Positions 26,640 through 36,309 are shown, counted from the first letter of the stretch. The stretch: DNA of 64,000 bases from Ktedonospora formicarum (GCF_016587355.1 NZ_BNJF01000002.1:62001-126000), one strand, 5' to 3'. The notes: generated by a model from the letters alone, not told the origin. Numbers and translations are program-made.

Positions 26640-27545
26640 ATGGCAATCCTTTCCACGCAGGCGGCCACCCAGACCCAGACCCGTTCGACGTCAGTCCGTC
26701 GGGTGCGCCTGAGCGATATCGCCTGCTATCTCCTGTTGTTCATCGCGGTCCTCTGTACCATCTATCCTCTCGCCTGGATGATTGTCTCATCCTTCAAAAA
26801 TGGGAGTGATATCGCGACCGCTCCGCTCAGTGTGAACCCGAGCGCGCTCTCCTGGCACAATTACGCGACCTTGCTTTTGTCGGTGCCGCTATGGGTTGGC
26901 TTTCAGAATACCTTCATAGTGTTGCTCATTCAGGGAGCATCAACGCTCTTCCTCTGTCCATTGGCGGGTTTCGCCTTTGCCAAATTTAACTTTCGGGGAA
27001 AGCGCTTCTTCTTCGCCTTTATCCTGGCGACTTTGATGCTGCCACCAGTGGCAATGCTGCTACCTCTCTTACTGGAGATGGGCACCCTGAACTGGGTCGA
27101 TAGTTATCAAGGATTGATCGCGCCCGGACTCATCAACGCCTTCGCGATATTCTGGACGCGTCAGCAGATCGCGGATGTCCCCGATGAGTTATTGGAGGCG
27201 GCGAAGATTGATGGTTGCACGCCCTTTGGGATGTACTGGCGCATCATCCTGCCCGTGATGCGGCCTGCTCTGGCGGCCCTGGCAATCTTCACCTTCCTGG
27301 GCATCTACAACGACTTCGTATGGCCCGTCATTGTTATTAGTTCGGATGAACTGCAAACGCTACAGGTCATGCTTTCCAATCTAGCGACTCAGATCAACAA
27401 CGCTCAACCTGGGCTGACCGGACACGATGCCTGGGGCGAGATTCTGGCTGCAAGCACTATCGCGACAGTTCCTGTGCTGATCCTCTTTGTGGCCTTACAG
27501 CGCCAGTTTATTCGTGGCATCCTGGCGGGTAGTGTGAAGGGCTAG
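26640..27545 (+). CDS. ABC sugar permease 2 (MalG-like)
   Basis: 301 residues. Starts 3 bases after the permease 1 stop, consistent with translational coupling. Six helices; first ACYLLLFIAVLCTIYPLAWMIVSSFK. EAA loop ELLEAAKIDGCTPFGMYWRIILPVMRPALAALA. With the preceding permease it forms the CUT1 channel dimer. The ATPase is not encoded in this cluster. Confidence 0.93.
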   Translation: MAILSTQAATQTQTRSTSVRRVRLSDIACYLLLFIAVLCTIYPLAWMIVSSFKNGSDIATAPLSVNPSALSWHNYATLLLSVPLWVGFQNTFIVLLIQGASTLFLCPLAGFAFAKFNFRGKRFFFAFILATLMLPPVAMLLPLLLEMGTLNWVDSYQGLIAPGLINAFAIFWTRQQIADVPDELLEAAKIDGCTPFGMYWRIILPVMRPALAALAIFTFLGIYNDFVWPVIVISSDELQTLQVMLSNLATQINNAQPGLTGHDAWGEILAASTIATVPVLILFVALQRQFIRGILAGSVKG

Positions 27546-27548
27546 CTC

Positions 27549-29606
27549 ATGTTCATAGAAAGGAAAGCGAAAAGTATGCAATGTTCGGAATACCCGCGCC
27601 CCGATTTTGAGCGTTCCCACCACTGGCAATGTTTAAATGGTGAATGGGATTTTCGGGCTGATCCCAATGACGAAGGTCTGGCTACGCACTGGGAGGCAAC
27701 CGACGCGGACTCCTGGTCACAGCACATCATCGTACCCTTTGCCTGGGAAAGCCAGGCATCAGGCATTGGACGGGAATGGATGCCTGTGGGCTGGTATCGT
27801 CGAGCAGTACAGCGCCCAGACTCATGGTCTACCAAGCACACGATACTGCATTTTGGCGCAGTCCATTACGCGTGTCAGGTCTGGGTCAATGGACACCGGA
27901 TTGGGGAGCACATTGGCGGCTATTCCCCCTTCTCACTCGACATTACAGACGCGCTCTTGGAGGGTCGGGGTGAGTTAATCGTGCGCGTCGAAGCTCCGCT
28001 CGATAAGCGCTATATCCCTCATGGTAAGCAGCGCAGCCAGCCAGCGGACGACTACGATAGCTGTTGCTTTACAGCCAGTAGTGGCATCTGGCAACCAGTC
28101 TGGTTGGAAGCTCGCCCCGCGACCTATATCCAACATCTCCGGTTGACTCCTACGCCAGATCTCAAGGGTATTCACGTTCAGGGCACACTCGCAGGTCCAC
28201 AACTAGATGGGTCCACACTTCACATCCAGCTTGAGGGCGAGGAGAGCCCAACTCTTGAGATAGCGGGAGCCGAGAGCGTAGAGGCAACACTCTTTCCCGC
28301 CTCGCCCCGCCTGTGGTCTCCCTCTGACCCTCATCTCTATCATCTACAGGTCACGCTTACCAGTGAGGATGGCGAGGATCTGGTGCGAACCTATACAGGT
28401 TTACGCCGCGTAGAGACACAGGGGAAGCTCATCCTCCTCAATGGAGAACCGATCTTCTTACGCGGAGCGCTCGACCAGGGATTCTGGCCTACCAGCGGCT
28501 ATACCGCTCCAAGTGATCAGGCGTTACAGCTTGATGTTGAACTTGCCCTCAAGGCTGGCTATAACATGATTCGGAAGCATATCAAGCTCGAAGATCCTCG
28601 CTGGCTCTATTGGGCAGACACACTTGGTCTACTCGTCTGGGCCGAGCCTCCCTGCATTGGTCGATACTCCACAGAAGCGATAGCGTCCTTTGAGGCCCAA
28701 CTAGTCCCGATGGTTGAGCGCGACTACAACCATCCCTCTATCATTCTGTGGGGTATTTATAACGAAGAATGGGGTCTGAACTTCCGCACCGCTCAGGATA
28801 GAGAGAAGCAGGAAGCGGTAGCTCGCGCCTATGATCTCCTCTCAGCATTAGACCATACTCGACCGATCATTGATGATTCCGGCTGGTCGCACGTCAAAAC
28901 CGATGTGCTCGACTGGCATTACTATGACAACGACCTCAAGAGATGGAATGAGGTTACCAGTTCCCTTGCTAACGACCTCTCAAGCTGGTTTGGACACCAG
29001 ATAGCGGTCGATACATGGTATGAGACACAACTCAGCCTGCCGGAGACAGATCATCAAAACCTGCCATTAATCAATGGCGAGTATGGCGGTGGACATACAG
29101 CGCGTGAGCGGGGCTGGCATCTGCGCTGGCAGACCCAAGAGTTCTTCCGCCATACCGCCTTCAGTGGCTACCTCTACACGGAACTTTACGATGTTGAGCA
29201 TGAACTATGCGGCATCTATACGGCTGATCGCCAGCCAAAGGACCTGGACTGCGAACCAGACAAGATCAACGCGGAGAGAGTAGTCATCTTTGATCTTATC
29301 CCACACAAACCAGGGCAAGACTATACGACACGAGACGGTTCGTTCGCATTCAATGTACGGGTAGCGCATCGCGGCTCGCAAGCACTCTCTGGCACCCTGA
29401 TCTGGCGTTGGGGTCCAGAAGGAGAAGCTATCGCAGCCGCCGCCCTCTCCCTTGAGTCCTTTACCACATCCGATCCCATCGAGCTACAGGGCCACCTCCC
29501 CACAGATACCTCAACGGGCAGGCTCCACGTTCACCTCGTCGGGGAGAACGGTCAAGTTCTGGCCCAAAGCTTTCTCGATATTGTCATGGACAACAATGAT
29601 ACATGA
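27549..29606 (+). CDS. GH2 glycoside hydrolase (beta-galactosidase/glucuronidase-like)
   Basis: 685 residues, intracellular (no signal peptide). GH2 order: jelly-roll sugar-binding domain (YPRPDFERSHHWQCLNGEWDF, GWYRRAVQ, FGAVHYACQVWVNG), immunoglobulin-like domain, then the TIM barrel. Acid/base E406 lies in HPSIILWGIYNEEWG and nucleophile E511 in LPLINGEYGG. The start may be ATG 27549 (AAGG 8 bases upstream) or ATG 27576; the family usually begins close to YPRP, which favours the second. Co-transcribed with the ABC permeases, so it probably hydrolyses the imported oligosaccharide. Substrate sugar not determined. Confidence 0.9.
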   Translation: MFIERKAKSMQCSEYPRPDFERSHHWQCLNGEWDFRADPNDEGLATHWEATDADSWSQHIIVPFAWESQASGIGREWMPVGWYRRAVQRPDSWSTKHTILHFGAVHYACQVWVNGHRIGEHIGGYSPFSLDITDALLEGRGELIVRVEAPLDKRYIPHGKQRSQPADDYDSCCFTASSGIWQPVWLEARPATYIQHLRLTPTPDLKGIHVQGTLAGPQLDGSTLHIQLEGEESPTLEIAGAESVEATLFPASPRLWSPSDPHLYHLQVTLTSEDGEDLVRTYTGLRRVETQGKLILLNGEPIFLRGALDQGFWPTSGYTAPSDQALQLDVELALKAGYNMIRKHIKLEDPRWLYWADTLGLLVWAEPPCIGRYSTEAIASFEAQLVPMVERDYNHPSIILWGIYNEEWGLNFRTAQDREKQEAVARAYDLLSALDHTRPIIDDSGWSHVKTDVLDWHYYDNDLKRWNEVTSSLANDLSSWFGHQIAVDTWYETQLSLPETDHQNLPLINGEYGGGHTARERGWHLRWQTQEFFRHTAFSGYLYTELYDVEHELCGIYTADRQPKDLDCEPDKINAERVVIFDLIPHKPGQDYTTRDGSFAFNVRVAHRGSQALSGTLIWRWGPEGEAIAAAALSLESFTTSDPIELQGHLPTDTSTGRLHVHLVGENGQVLAQSFLDIVMDNNDT

Positions 29607-29618
29607 AAGGAGGATTCA

Positions 29619-29651
29619 ATATGTAGGCGCTCAGCTTTAGCGAGCGCCTAT
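29619..29651 (+). repeat. TATGTAGG intergenic hairpin, copy near 29.6 kb
   Basis: ATGTAGGCGCTCAGCTT continues into AGCGAGCGCCT; stem 29624-29632 with 29642-29650. Nearly identical to the copy at 59839-59870 (one base different over 29). It begins 14 bases after the GH2 stop and may act as a weak terminator or processing hairpin. Confidence 0.75.
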
Positions 29652-29782
29652 CTACCCGCGCCGGACGTCCGTCTGGGCACCACGCCATGTCCCACTAGCC
29701 TTTGACAGAGACGACGAAAACGGAAGGAGCCGTGTCGTACACAGAACAACACGGCGTTCACAACGCGAAGGAGAAGCATGCA

Positions 29783-30853
29783 ATGAATGCATCCATTTCA
29801 CGCTGGAAAGTGATCGCGGTAGTCTTTGCCGCCCTGAGCTTGCTTGTGATCGCGCCCCAAATCGCCTATGCCGCTGGCCCTATTAGCTGGTTCGTCACCT
29901 CAACAGTGAGCACAAGCAATGGGCCGGCCTGGGGACGTATGTTGCCCTGGGATAAACAAGGTGATAATCTGGTCACCTATACCGAATATCCCGCCAATGG
30001 AACGCCAGTCATCAAGGTCGCGCGCAGCAATCCATCTGTTCCCACCTATACCGTGATTGCCTCCATCCCATCACCCACCGATCACGGCGGGCATATCCAG
30101 GAGCAGTCGCAAATGGTTCAGTTGAGCAATGGTACGATCCTGATGGCGATGCGCAATCGGCAGACTGATCTCAACTGGTATGGGCTCCCCATTGTCAAGA
30201 GTACCGATGGCGGCTATACCTGGACCTTTGTCAGTCAGCTCGATACTAATCCTAACTCTGGCGGGCGCTTTGATCGAGGTCTGTGGGAACCATTTCTCTC
30301 AGTGCTTCCCAACGGCTGTATAGCTGGCTTCTATGCCAGCGAGAAGCACGCCGACGGGAATCCCGCGTACAGTCAGACGGTTTCGGAGCGCGTTTCGTGC
30401 GACGGTGGTGTGACTTGGGGGAACGAGATCTTTGCCGCCGCGCAGCCAGGGAGCGCACGCCCCGGTATGCCGGGCTTCGCCAGGATGGCGAATGGTCAGT
30501 TTATCCTCGTCTTTGAAGTCTGTGGCACTGAGGATTGCAGCATCCACTACAAGTTCTCTTCCAATGGCACAAGCTGGTCGAATGACCTGGGGCAGATCTT
30601 ACCCAATCAGAAGAGTGGTCCCTATGTAGCGGTCCTCTCCAGTGGACGCATCCTGGTTACCTCTGCTTGCACCAACCAGATCTCGATCAGCGATAATAAT
30701 GGAGCGAGCTGGTACCAGAACGATCCGCCTGCCTGGAACGCTGGTTGCTCTACCTGGCCCGCCATCTACCAGACTGGTTATCAAAACTCCAACGAAGTAG
30801 GAGTCGTCGTCAATCTCAATGGAGCTATTCAGATCAAATTCGGTCACTATTAA
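29783..30853 (+). CDS. Secreted BNR/six-bladed propeller glycosidase (GH93 or sialidase-like)
   Basis: 356 residues from ATG 29783 (AAGGAG ~10 bases upstream). A Sec signal peptide with hydrophobic core VIAVVFAALSLLVIAPQIAYA is cleaved after AYAAG. The mature part has BNR-type blades: QMVQLSNGTILMAMRNR, VKSTDGGYTWTF, RVSCDGGVTWGN, RISISDNNGASWYQ-like segments, and RPGMPGFARMANGQFILVFEVC. The layout resembles GH93 exo-arabinanases, which share the fold with sialidases (GH33). Next to a GH43 arabinosidase-like lipoprotein, an arabinan or arabinoxylan substrate is more likely than sialic acid. Confidence 0.72.
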   Translation: MNASISRWKVIAVVFAALSLLVIAPQIAYAAGPISWFVTSTVSTSNGPAWGRMLPWDKQGDNLVTYTEYPANGTPVIKVARSNPSVPTYTVIASIPSPTDHGGHIQEQSQMVQLSNGTILMAMRNRQTDLNWYGLPIVKSTDGGYTWTFVSQLDTNPNSGGRFDRGLWEPFLSVLPNGCIAGFYASEKHADGNPAYSQTVSERVSCDGGVTWGNEIFAAAQPGSARPGMPGFARMANGQFILVFEVCGTEDCSIHYKFSSNGTSWSNDLGQILPNQKSGPYVAVLSSGRILVTSACTNQISISDNNGASWYQNDPPAWNAGCSTWPAIYQTGYQNSNEVGVVVNLNGAIQIKFGHY

Positions 30854-30870
30854 TAGATAACGAAGCTTCA

Positions 30871-30930
30871 TATGTAAGCGCGGCATATGTAGCCGCGTCG
30901 CTTCAGCAGCGGCGCCCCTACATATGCCGC
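30871..30930. repeat. TATGTAG inverted pair between two glycosidase genes
   Basis: GCGGCATATGTAG (30880-30892) and CTACATATGCCGC (30918-30930) are exact inverted copies around a GC-rich loop that can itself fold. A half copy, CATATGTAAGCG, precedes at 30869. Member of the dispersed TATGTAGG family. Confidence 0.7.
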
Positions 30931-30993
30931 ACTAGCCACAAAACCACAAACACATATCGTGCCAGCATATATCATAGGAAGCAGGACATACGT

Positions 30994-32076
30994 ATGCCTC
31001 TAAAACCACATCATAAGCGCCCTCTACTCATTTCGAGTCTCGTCTCCTTGAGCATCATCCCGCTTGCGCTCCTCTCTTCATGCGCGAGCATGGGCGGATC
31101 AGCTTCAGCCTCCAAAACTGCGCCTCAGCTACGCAATCCTATTGCGCCAATTGCCGACCCGTTCATTACCCTCCACCAGAATACCTATTATTTACTGGGT
31201 ACCCATACAGGCACATCCCTGGAGCTATGGCATGAGACACGCCTGGAACGGATAGGCATGTCTAAACCGCTTACGATCTGGACACCTGGAGCCGGAGAGC
31301 CGGGCCAGATGGTCTGGTCCCCAACAATGTTTCTGCTTGACTATCAGGGAACACCACACTGGTTCATTTATTTTACAGCGACAAGTGATGGCAAGAATGA
31401 GAGCCACCGTATCTACGTGCTACAAAGCCAGAGCACAGATCCACTCGGCCCCTATATTTTCAAGGGGCAGCTACAGGGGATGGACCAGACAACAGCGATA
31501 GATCCCTCAATTTTACAAATCAATGGGAAGCTCTATATCATGTACGTGCTGGAGAAGGGAACGAACGCCATCTATATCGCGCCCCTGAGCGATCCACTCA
31601 CTCAGAGCGCTGAACCACGCCTGCTGGTTGATCCCGTTGAGCCGTGGGAGCGAGGCGCGGACTCCGGGCAATCCGTCTATCCCGTGGCGGAGGGACCAAC
31701 CGCGCTCTATCACGATGACAAGACCTTTGTCGTGTATTCTGGGAGCGACACGGGCAACTTCAACTACTGCCTGGGCTTGTTAACCTATAATGGATCTGGC
31801 GACCCACTGCAGAGTAGCTCGTGGAATAAACGGGGGCCAGTCTTTAAGTACAGCGAGAAGAACGGCGTCTATGGTCCGGGCCGCGCGACCTTTACGACCT
31901 CTCCCGATGGCAAAGAGAGCTGGATGCTCTACCATGCCAAGGATGTTGCGGATTTTACCTATGAAGGGCGAGTGACCCGCGCGCAACCTTTTACCTGGAA
32001 GACCGATGGTGCACCGGAATTCGGGGAGCCCGTGAGCACAAAAACACCTCTTCCTCCGCCCTCGGGTGAAATGTAG
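30994..32076 (+). CDS. GH43-family secreted lipoprotein (arabinosidase/xylosidase-like)
   Basis: 360 residues from ATG 30994 (AGGA 8-9 bases upstream). Signal with lipobox LSSC (IIPLALLSSCAS) anchors it outside the cell. Five-bladed propeller of GH43: the catalytic base Asp in IAPIADPFI, the pKa-modulating Asp in TAIDPSILQ and the acid Glu in PVAEGPTALY. The C-terminal GPGRATFTTSPDGKESWMLYHAKD is a family signature. Together with the GH93-like protein it probably releases arabinose-containing fragments that the ABC transporter imports. Confidence 0.88.
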   Translation: MPLKPHHKRPLLISSLVSLSIIPLALLSSCASMGGSASASKTAPQLRNPIAPIADPFITLHQNTYYLLGTHTGTSLELWHETRLERIGMSKPLTIWTPGAGEPGQMVWSPTMFLLDYQGTPHWFIYFTATSDGKNESHRIYVLQSQSTDPLGPYIFKGQLQGMDQTTAIDPSILQINGKLYIMYVLEKGTNAIYIAPLSDPLTQSAEPRLLVDPVEPWERGADSGQSVYPVAEGPTALYHDDKTFVVYSGSDTGNFNYCLGLLTYNGSGDPLQSSSWNKRGPVFKYSEKNGVYGPGRATFTTSPDGKESWMLYHAKDVADFTYEGRVTRAQPFTWKTDGAPEFGEPVSTKTPLPPPSGEM

Positions 32077-32087
32077 ATTCGCAGGCT

Positions 32088-32134
32088 TACGGGCAATGTG
32101 CAATGCCAACTGACGACGTTCCACACTGCCCGTA
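32088..32134. terminator. Bidirectional terminator between GH43 and GH3
   Basis: TACGGGCAATGTG (32088-32100) pairs with CACACTGCCCGTA (32122-32134) with one mismatch; T-run TCGTTTTT follows on the + strand. Serves two convergent genes. Confidence 0.6.
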
Positions 32135-32143
32135 TCGTTTTTA

Positions 32144-34615
32144 CTAGAGCCAGGAGCTTGTCTCGGTTAGCTCAAAGGTCGTGGTGGCTCGGATATCCTG
32201 CGAGGATGAACCGACCAGAACTTCAAACTCTCCGCTTTCAGCGACCCACTGATGGGCGTTGTCATCAAAATACGCAAGTGCTTCGCGTCCGATCTCTAGC
32301 GTGACCGTCCGGGTCTCGCCCACTTCAAGCCGGACATTACTGAAGGCCTTCAACTCCTTCTCAGGCCGATGCAAGCTCGATTTCACATCCCGCACATAGA
32401 GCTGCACAATCTCATGCCCGGCACACTTGCCTGTATTCGTTACCTCTAGCGAGACTCGCACAGACTCGCCAGCTCCAATCTGCTTCGCGCTTACATTCAA
32501 TTGGCTATATACAAAATCGGTGTAAGAGAGACCAAAGCCAAAGGGGAAGAGGGGCGCAACATGCTTCTTGTCATAGTAGCGATAGCCCACAAACAAGCCT
32601 TCGGCGTAGTATACCCTGCCATTCTCACCGGGATAGGTGAGATAGGCGGGAGTATCTTCCAGCCGTACGGGGAAGGTCTGGGGAAGCTTGCCTGAAGGAT
32701 TGACATCGCCAAAGAGGATATCGGCTATGGCGTTACCACACTCCTGACCAGGATACCAGGCTTGCACAACTGCCGCGACTTGCTCTAACCACGGCATCGC
32801 GAGAGCTGAACCTGAGCTGAGTACGACGACGGTCTTTGGGTTGACATCCGCGATTCGCGCGATGAGCTTGTTCTGCTCCCCTGGCAACTCCATGTGCGCG
32901 CGATCAAAGCCCTCGCTCTCCCACTCACCACTCAGGCCTACAAATACCAGCGCGACTTCAGATTGAGCCGCCAGCGTGACCGCGCGCTCAAGCATATCCT
33001 CTGGAAGTGGAGGCAGATAACCCAGACGCATAGCCGACGCCATAGAGGTCGCGCTTTTGCCAAACTCCATGACCAGTTCATACTCGCGTCCCGCCACCAT
33101 CTCTATCTGAGACCGCACCTCCGTTGATCCCATACCAAAGTAGGTGTCACCGCGCGACTGACTGGTCCAATTATCAAGCACTTCCTGGCCGTCAATAAAG
33201 AGACGACTCAAGCCAGCACTTACCAGACTAAAGGAATGCCTACCAGATTCTTTGGGCACGAAGCGACCACTAGCGCGTACGGCGAACTCCTGGGGATTTA
33301 CACCCTCTGGTAGAGGACCAAACCACATCCGTTCGCTGGAAGTCGCGAACTCCTGATAAACAGGGGTCTCGCCAGGAGTAGGCGCATTGAAATATTCAAG
33401 CTTCAGGCCGCTATCCTCTGCTGCGAGAAGGAGTTGGGTGTCAAGCAGCGGAAGGAGTTTGTGATTGGTGCAGCCCTGCTCGTATCCAATGGTAATCTGT
33501 TCGCCAGCGTTGGCAAGGATGCCATCATAAGGCGTCACAATGTAGTGTGGATTGACCTGCGCGCTTCCGCCTCCCATGATCTGCGCGACTTTAGCGTTGG
33601 GTCCAATGATAGCAAGCGAGCGAGAAGACTCGCGTCGCAATGGCAGCACATCATGATCGTTCTTGAGCAACACCATGCCCGAAGCGGCGGCCTCACGAAT
33701 CAGTGCCCGGTGCTCGGGGTTATTCACCGCTTGTTCTGGCTCTTCCTCTGGGTGCTCAAATTTACCCGCCTTCTCAAGCAAGCGTAAGAGGCGGCGCACA
33801 CTCTCATCAAGTGTGCTCTCCTCCACCTCGCCGTCCTTGACCGCTTGGAGAAGTTTCTCGCCACGCCAGAGACCAGGACCCGGCATTTCCAGGTCCAGTC
33901 CCTCGTTGACAGAGGCGGCGGTACTTTTCACCGAGAGGAACCAGTCAGAAACGACAGCTCCATCAAAGCCCCATTCTTCACGCAAAATATTCCGAAGCAG
34001 GACAGGGTGCTCGCTAGCGGGAATGCCATTGACGAGGTTGTAGGAGGCCATGACCGCCCAGGTGTTTGCCTCGCGGACAGCTGCCTCAAATGGCGGAAGA
34101 TAGATCTCGCGCAGTGTACGCTCATCGATCTCCGTACTCATGCTATGGCGCTCAAACTCGGATTCATTGCCAGCGTAGTGCTTCACCGTTGCGCCAACGC
34201 CCTGACTTTGCAGACCCCGAATATAAGCGACCGCCATTCTCGCCGTAAGATAGGGATCTTCGGAGAAACTTTCAAAATTGCGTCCACCAATGGGCGTACG
34301 ATGAATGTTCACCGTCGGCGCGAGCAGAACGCGCGCTCCCTTGGTCCTGGCTTCCTGCGCCAGCGCCTGCCCAACACGCTCGACGAGTTCCGTATTCCAG
34401 GTAGAGGCAAGGGCGATTCCTGACGGGAAGCAGGCTGCAGTGACACCACCTTGCATGGCACCACCACGTGCCCCGTTGGGACCATCACTCACCTTCAAAG
34501 CGGGAATGCCAAGGCGCTCAATAGCGACCGTGTGCCACATATCGGCACCTGCGAGCATAGCCACCTTCTCCTGAAGCGTCATTTGTTGGAGTAGGCTCTC
34601 AATAGATTCAGACAT
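32144..34615 (-). CDS. GH3 beta-glucosidase with inserted PA14 domain
   Basis: 823 residues from ATG 34615 (AAGGGAG 9 bases upstream). GH3 N-terminal TIM barrel with KVSDGPNGARG, GRNFESFSEDPYL, KHYAGNES and nucleophile D224 in GAVVSDWFLS. An alpha/beta sandwich, PA14 carbohydrate-binding insert (~residues 370-510, SGLKLEYFNAP ... FVPKESGRHSFSLVSAGLSRLFIDG) and C-terminal fibronectin-III domain (GHEIVQLYVRDVKSS) follow. PA14 inserts select chain length in bacterial GH3 enzymes. No signal peptide, so it acts on imported oligosaccharides. Transcribed toward the GH43 gene from its own promoter. Confidence 0.93.
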   Translation of the reverse strand: MSESIESLLQQMTLQEKVAMLAGADMWHTVAIERLGIPALKVSDGPNGARGGAMQGGVTAACFPSGIALASTWNTELVERVGQALAQEARTKGARVLLAPTVNIHRTPIGGRNFESFSEDPYLTARMAVAYIRGLQSQGVGATVKHYAGNESEFERHSMSTEIDERTLREIYLPPFEAAVREANTWAVMASYNLVNGIPASEHPVLLRNILREEWGFDGAVVSDWFLSVKSTAASVNEGLDLEMPGPGLWRGEKLLQAVKDGEVEESTLDESVRRLLRLLEKAGKFEHPEEEPEQAVNNPEHRALIREAAASGMVLLKNDHDVLPLRRESSRSLAIIGPNAKVAQIMGGGSAQVNPHYIVTPYDGILANAGEQITIGYEQGCTNHKLLPLLDTQLLLAAEDSGLKLEYFNAPTPGETPVYQEFATSSERMWFGPLPEGVNPQEFAVRASGRFVPKESGRHSFSLVSAGLSRLFIDGQEVLDNWTSQSRGDTYFGMGSTEVRSQIEMVAGREYELVMEFGKSATSMASAMRLGYLPPLPEDMLERAVTLAAQSEVALVFVGLSGEWESEGFDRAHMELPGEQNKLIARIADVNPKTVVVLSSGSALAMPWLEQVAAVVQAWYPGQECGNAIADILFGDVNPSGKLPQTFPVRLEDTPAYLTYPGENGRVYYAEGLFVGYRYYDKKHVAPLFPFGFGLSYTDFVYSQLNVSAKQIGAGESVRVSLEVTNTGKCAGHEIVQLYVRDVKSSLHRPEKELKAFSNVRLEVGETRTVTLEIGREALAYFDDNAHQWVAESGEFEVLVGSSSQDIRATTTFELTETSSWL

Positions 34616-34842
34616 AGCGTTATCTCCCTTGATAAGTTGAAATATCACTATCTATTGTGCCACAAATCTGCTTCTGCCTTCTCTCGAAATTGAAGCGTCC
34701 CGTTGCAGGCGGCCCACAGGCTGCCTAATAGGAGTGGAGTATTCCCCTTTCACTATGAACATGCTAGAATAGACGAAACTGACGAGGGGAAGTCAGATCT
34801 CCACAAGACAGGAGAGACGAAAAAGAAGAGAGGAACACCATC

Positions 34843-35400
34843 TTGGATCTTGTTCAATCTGAAGCTGTTCTGGAAACTTCGCGCCTCTGGCTTGAACCAC
34901 TTTATCCCTCTCATGCCTTGGCCTTGTATGAGCCTCTTCAATCACCTGCCATCTACGAATTTCTCCCAGAAAATCCTCCGACCTCATCAGAGGCACTCAC
35001 CACCCGTTACCAGCGGCTCTCATCCAGGAGATCACCCGATGGACAGGAAATCTGGCTCAATTGGGCCATGCGCCAGCGGAGAGAGACTGTCTATGTGGGG
35101 CTCCTTCAAGCGTCAGTTTACCCTGATGAAACCGCGTACCTTGCCTATATGTTGTTTCCGCCATTCTGGAGACAAGGGTACGCCAGGGAAGGATGCCAAC
35201 GCGTCCTGGATCTTTTGTTCAAGGACTATCAAGTTCATCTCATCGTGGCTGAGATTGATACACGCAACGCGGCATCCATCACATTGATCGAGTCTCTGGG
35301 TTTCCAACGAGTCGCCACCAAACTCAATGCCGATGTTTTCAAAGGATCAACTAGCCATGAATATCGGTATGAGCTTCTGTTCTTCCACGAGTCCGTCTAA
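34843..35400 (+). CDS. GNAT N-acetyltransferase (RimJ/RimL type)
   Basis: 185 residues starting at a TTG (34843) that has AGAGG 9 bases upstream. GNAT pattern: LETSRLWLEPLYPSHALALYE at the N-terminus, AYLAYMLFPPFWRQGYAREGCQRVLDLLF with the acetyl-CoA pyrophosphate loop RQGYA, then LIVAEIDTRNAASITLIESLGFQRVA. Closest to the RimJ/RimL-like branch, which acetylates protein N-termini or antibiotics. Substrate unknown. It stands alone. Confidence 0.85.
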   Translation: MDLVQSEAVLETSRLWLEPLYPSHALALYEPLQSPAIYEFLPENPPTSSEALTTRYQRLSSRRSPDGQEIWLNWAMRQRRETVYVGLLQASVYPDETAYLAYMLFPPFWRQGYAREGCQRVLDLLFKDYQVHLIVAEIDTRNAASITLIESLGFQRVATKLNADVFKGSTSHEYRYELLFFHESV

Positions 35401-35776
35401 ATCACACGTAAAAGCGGTAGCATGGCAAAACCCGAAGAAAAAGGTCTCCAAAGATAGGAATTATTGTCGTTTCTCTTTTTGTTTGCTTGTGGATCACCTC
35501 GTTGTGCAATCTGTGGGAATCTTGCCTTTTCCCTACCATTTTCTCTCATCCCTGCAGATTAGCTTGGGACGCTGATGCAGACGTTTCTCTTAAAGATGTT
35601 GGTCCCAAGACAGTCCTCAACCTACACAGGGCTTATTCCACACTCCTTCTCCCCCCACGAGAGACGGGTACACCGGAAAATTGTTTTCGCGAAAACAATC
35701 CATATCCGCCTCTGCTGCCTCTCGCGGAGGGCAGACGGATTGAACATAAATCAAACGCTTATGCAGTAATTACAGG
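35401..35776. other. Gap between GNAT and thioredoxin genes, with one palindrome
   Basis: No gene recognised. A perfect 20-bp palindrome lies at 35680-35699 (ATTGTTTTCGCGAAAACAAT); its 16-bp core recurs at 36294-36309 on the other side of the thioredoxin gene. Confidence 0.6.
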
Positions 35777-36136
35777 CTACCGAATGGCCTGGGAGAGACC
35801 GCTCTGGGAAAGCGCCTGCTCAATACGCTGCTGCAAGCGCGTCGGGTGTGGCCCAACGATACGCGCCACAAGATTGCCAGAGGCGAAGAGCAGCAGCGTT
35901 GGTAATCCCTGCACACCAAAGCGGGTAGGGACATCGGGATTGTCATCGGCGTTGAGAGTCGCGAAACGCACCGCGCCAGCGTATGTATCGCTTAAACGCG
36001 CGTAATTAGGCGCGAGAACTTTGCAGTGAGGGCACCACTCGGCCCAGAAATCGATCAGCACCGGCAGTTCAGATTGCAATACCTGCGACTCAAAATTTTG
36101 GTCGCTGACCTCGAACAAATTGTTATGCTCTTGCAT
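35777..36136 (-). CDS. trxA: Thioredoxin
   Basis: 119 residues from ATG 36136 (GAGGA 9 bases upstream). Compact thioredoxin fold: LPVLIDFWAEWCPHCKVLAPNYARL holds the active site C35-P-H-C38, and the cis-proline motif is GLPTLLLF. WCPHC in place of the standard WCGPC is the DsbA-like dipeptide and would make the protein more oxidising. No signal peptide, so it is cytoplasmic. A perfect 21-bp hairpin sits just upstream of its ribosome site and matching palindromes lie on both sides of the gene. Confidence 0.9.
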   Translation of the reverse strand: MQEHNNLFEVSDQNFESQVLQSELPVLIDFWAEWCPHCKVLAPNYARLSDTYAGAVRFATLNADDNPDVPTRFGVQGLPTLLLFASGNLVARIVGPHPTRLQQRIEQALSQSGLSQAIR

Positions 36137-36152
36137 GATAGAACATCCTCTC

Positions 36153-36213
36153 ATAGGTAGACTCCATAACAGGCTGATACCAGCGTTATCAACCTGTTAT
36201 GGAGTCTACCTAT
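36153..36213 (-). promoter_or_regulatory. Perfect 21-bp hairpin directly upstream of the trxA ribosome site
   Basis: Arms 36153-36173 and 36193-36213 are exact reverse complements with a 19-base loop. On the transcript the stem ends 2 bases before GAGGA of trxA, so folding could affect initiation. It could also end transcription arriving from the dehydrogenase gene. Confidence 0.55.
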
Positions 36214-36293
36214 TCAAGTTGACTTTAAGTCAAGGGGCAACATGCGAATATTGAAGAGGGGTTAAACATCGAAACTCACCTACACCATCTATT

Positions 36294-36309
36294 TGTTTTC
36301 GCGAAAACA
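36294..36309. promoter_or_regulatory. Palindrome TGTTTTCGCGAAAACA upstream of trxA
   Basis: A 16-bp perfect dyad, identical to the core at 35682-35697. Two copies 610 bases apart flank the trxA gene, suggesting operators for one dimeric regulator or a looping site. Confidence 0.45.

Noticed and set aside
29074..29283. Long alternative frames inside the GH2 gene and other large genes
   Set aside because: They are shadows in other frames of well-supported genes and carry no motifs.
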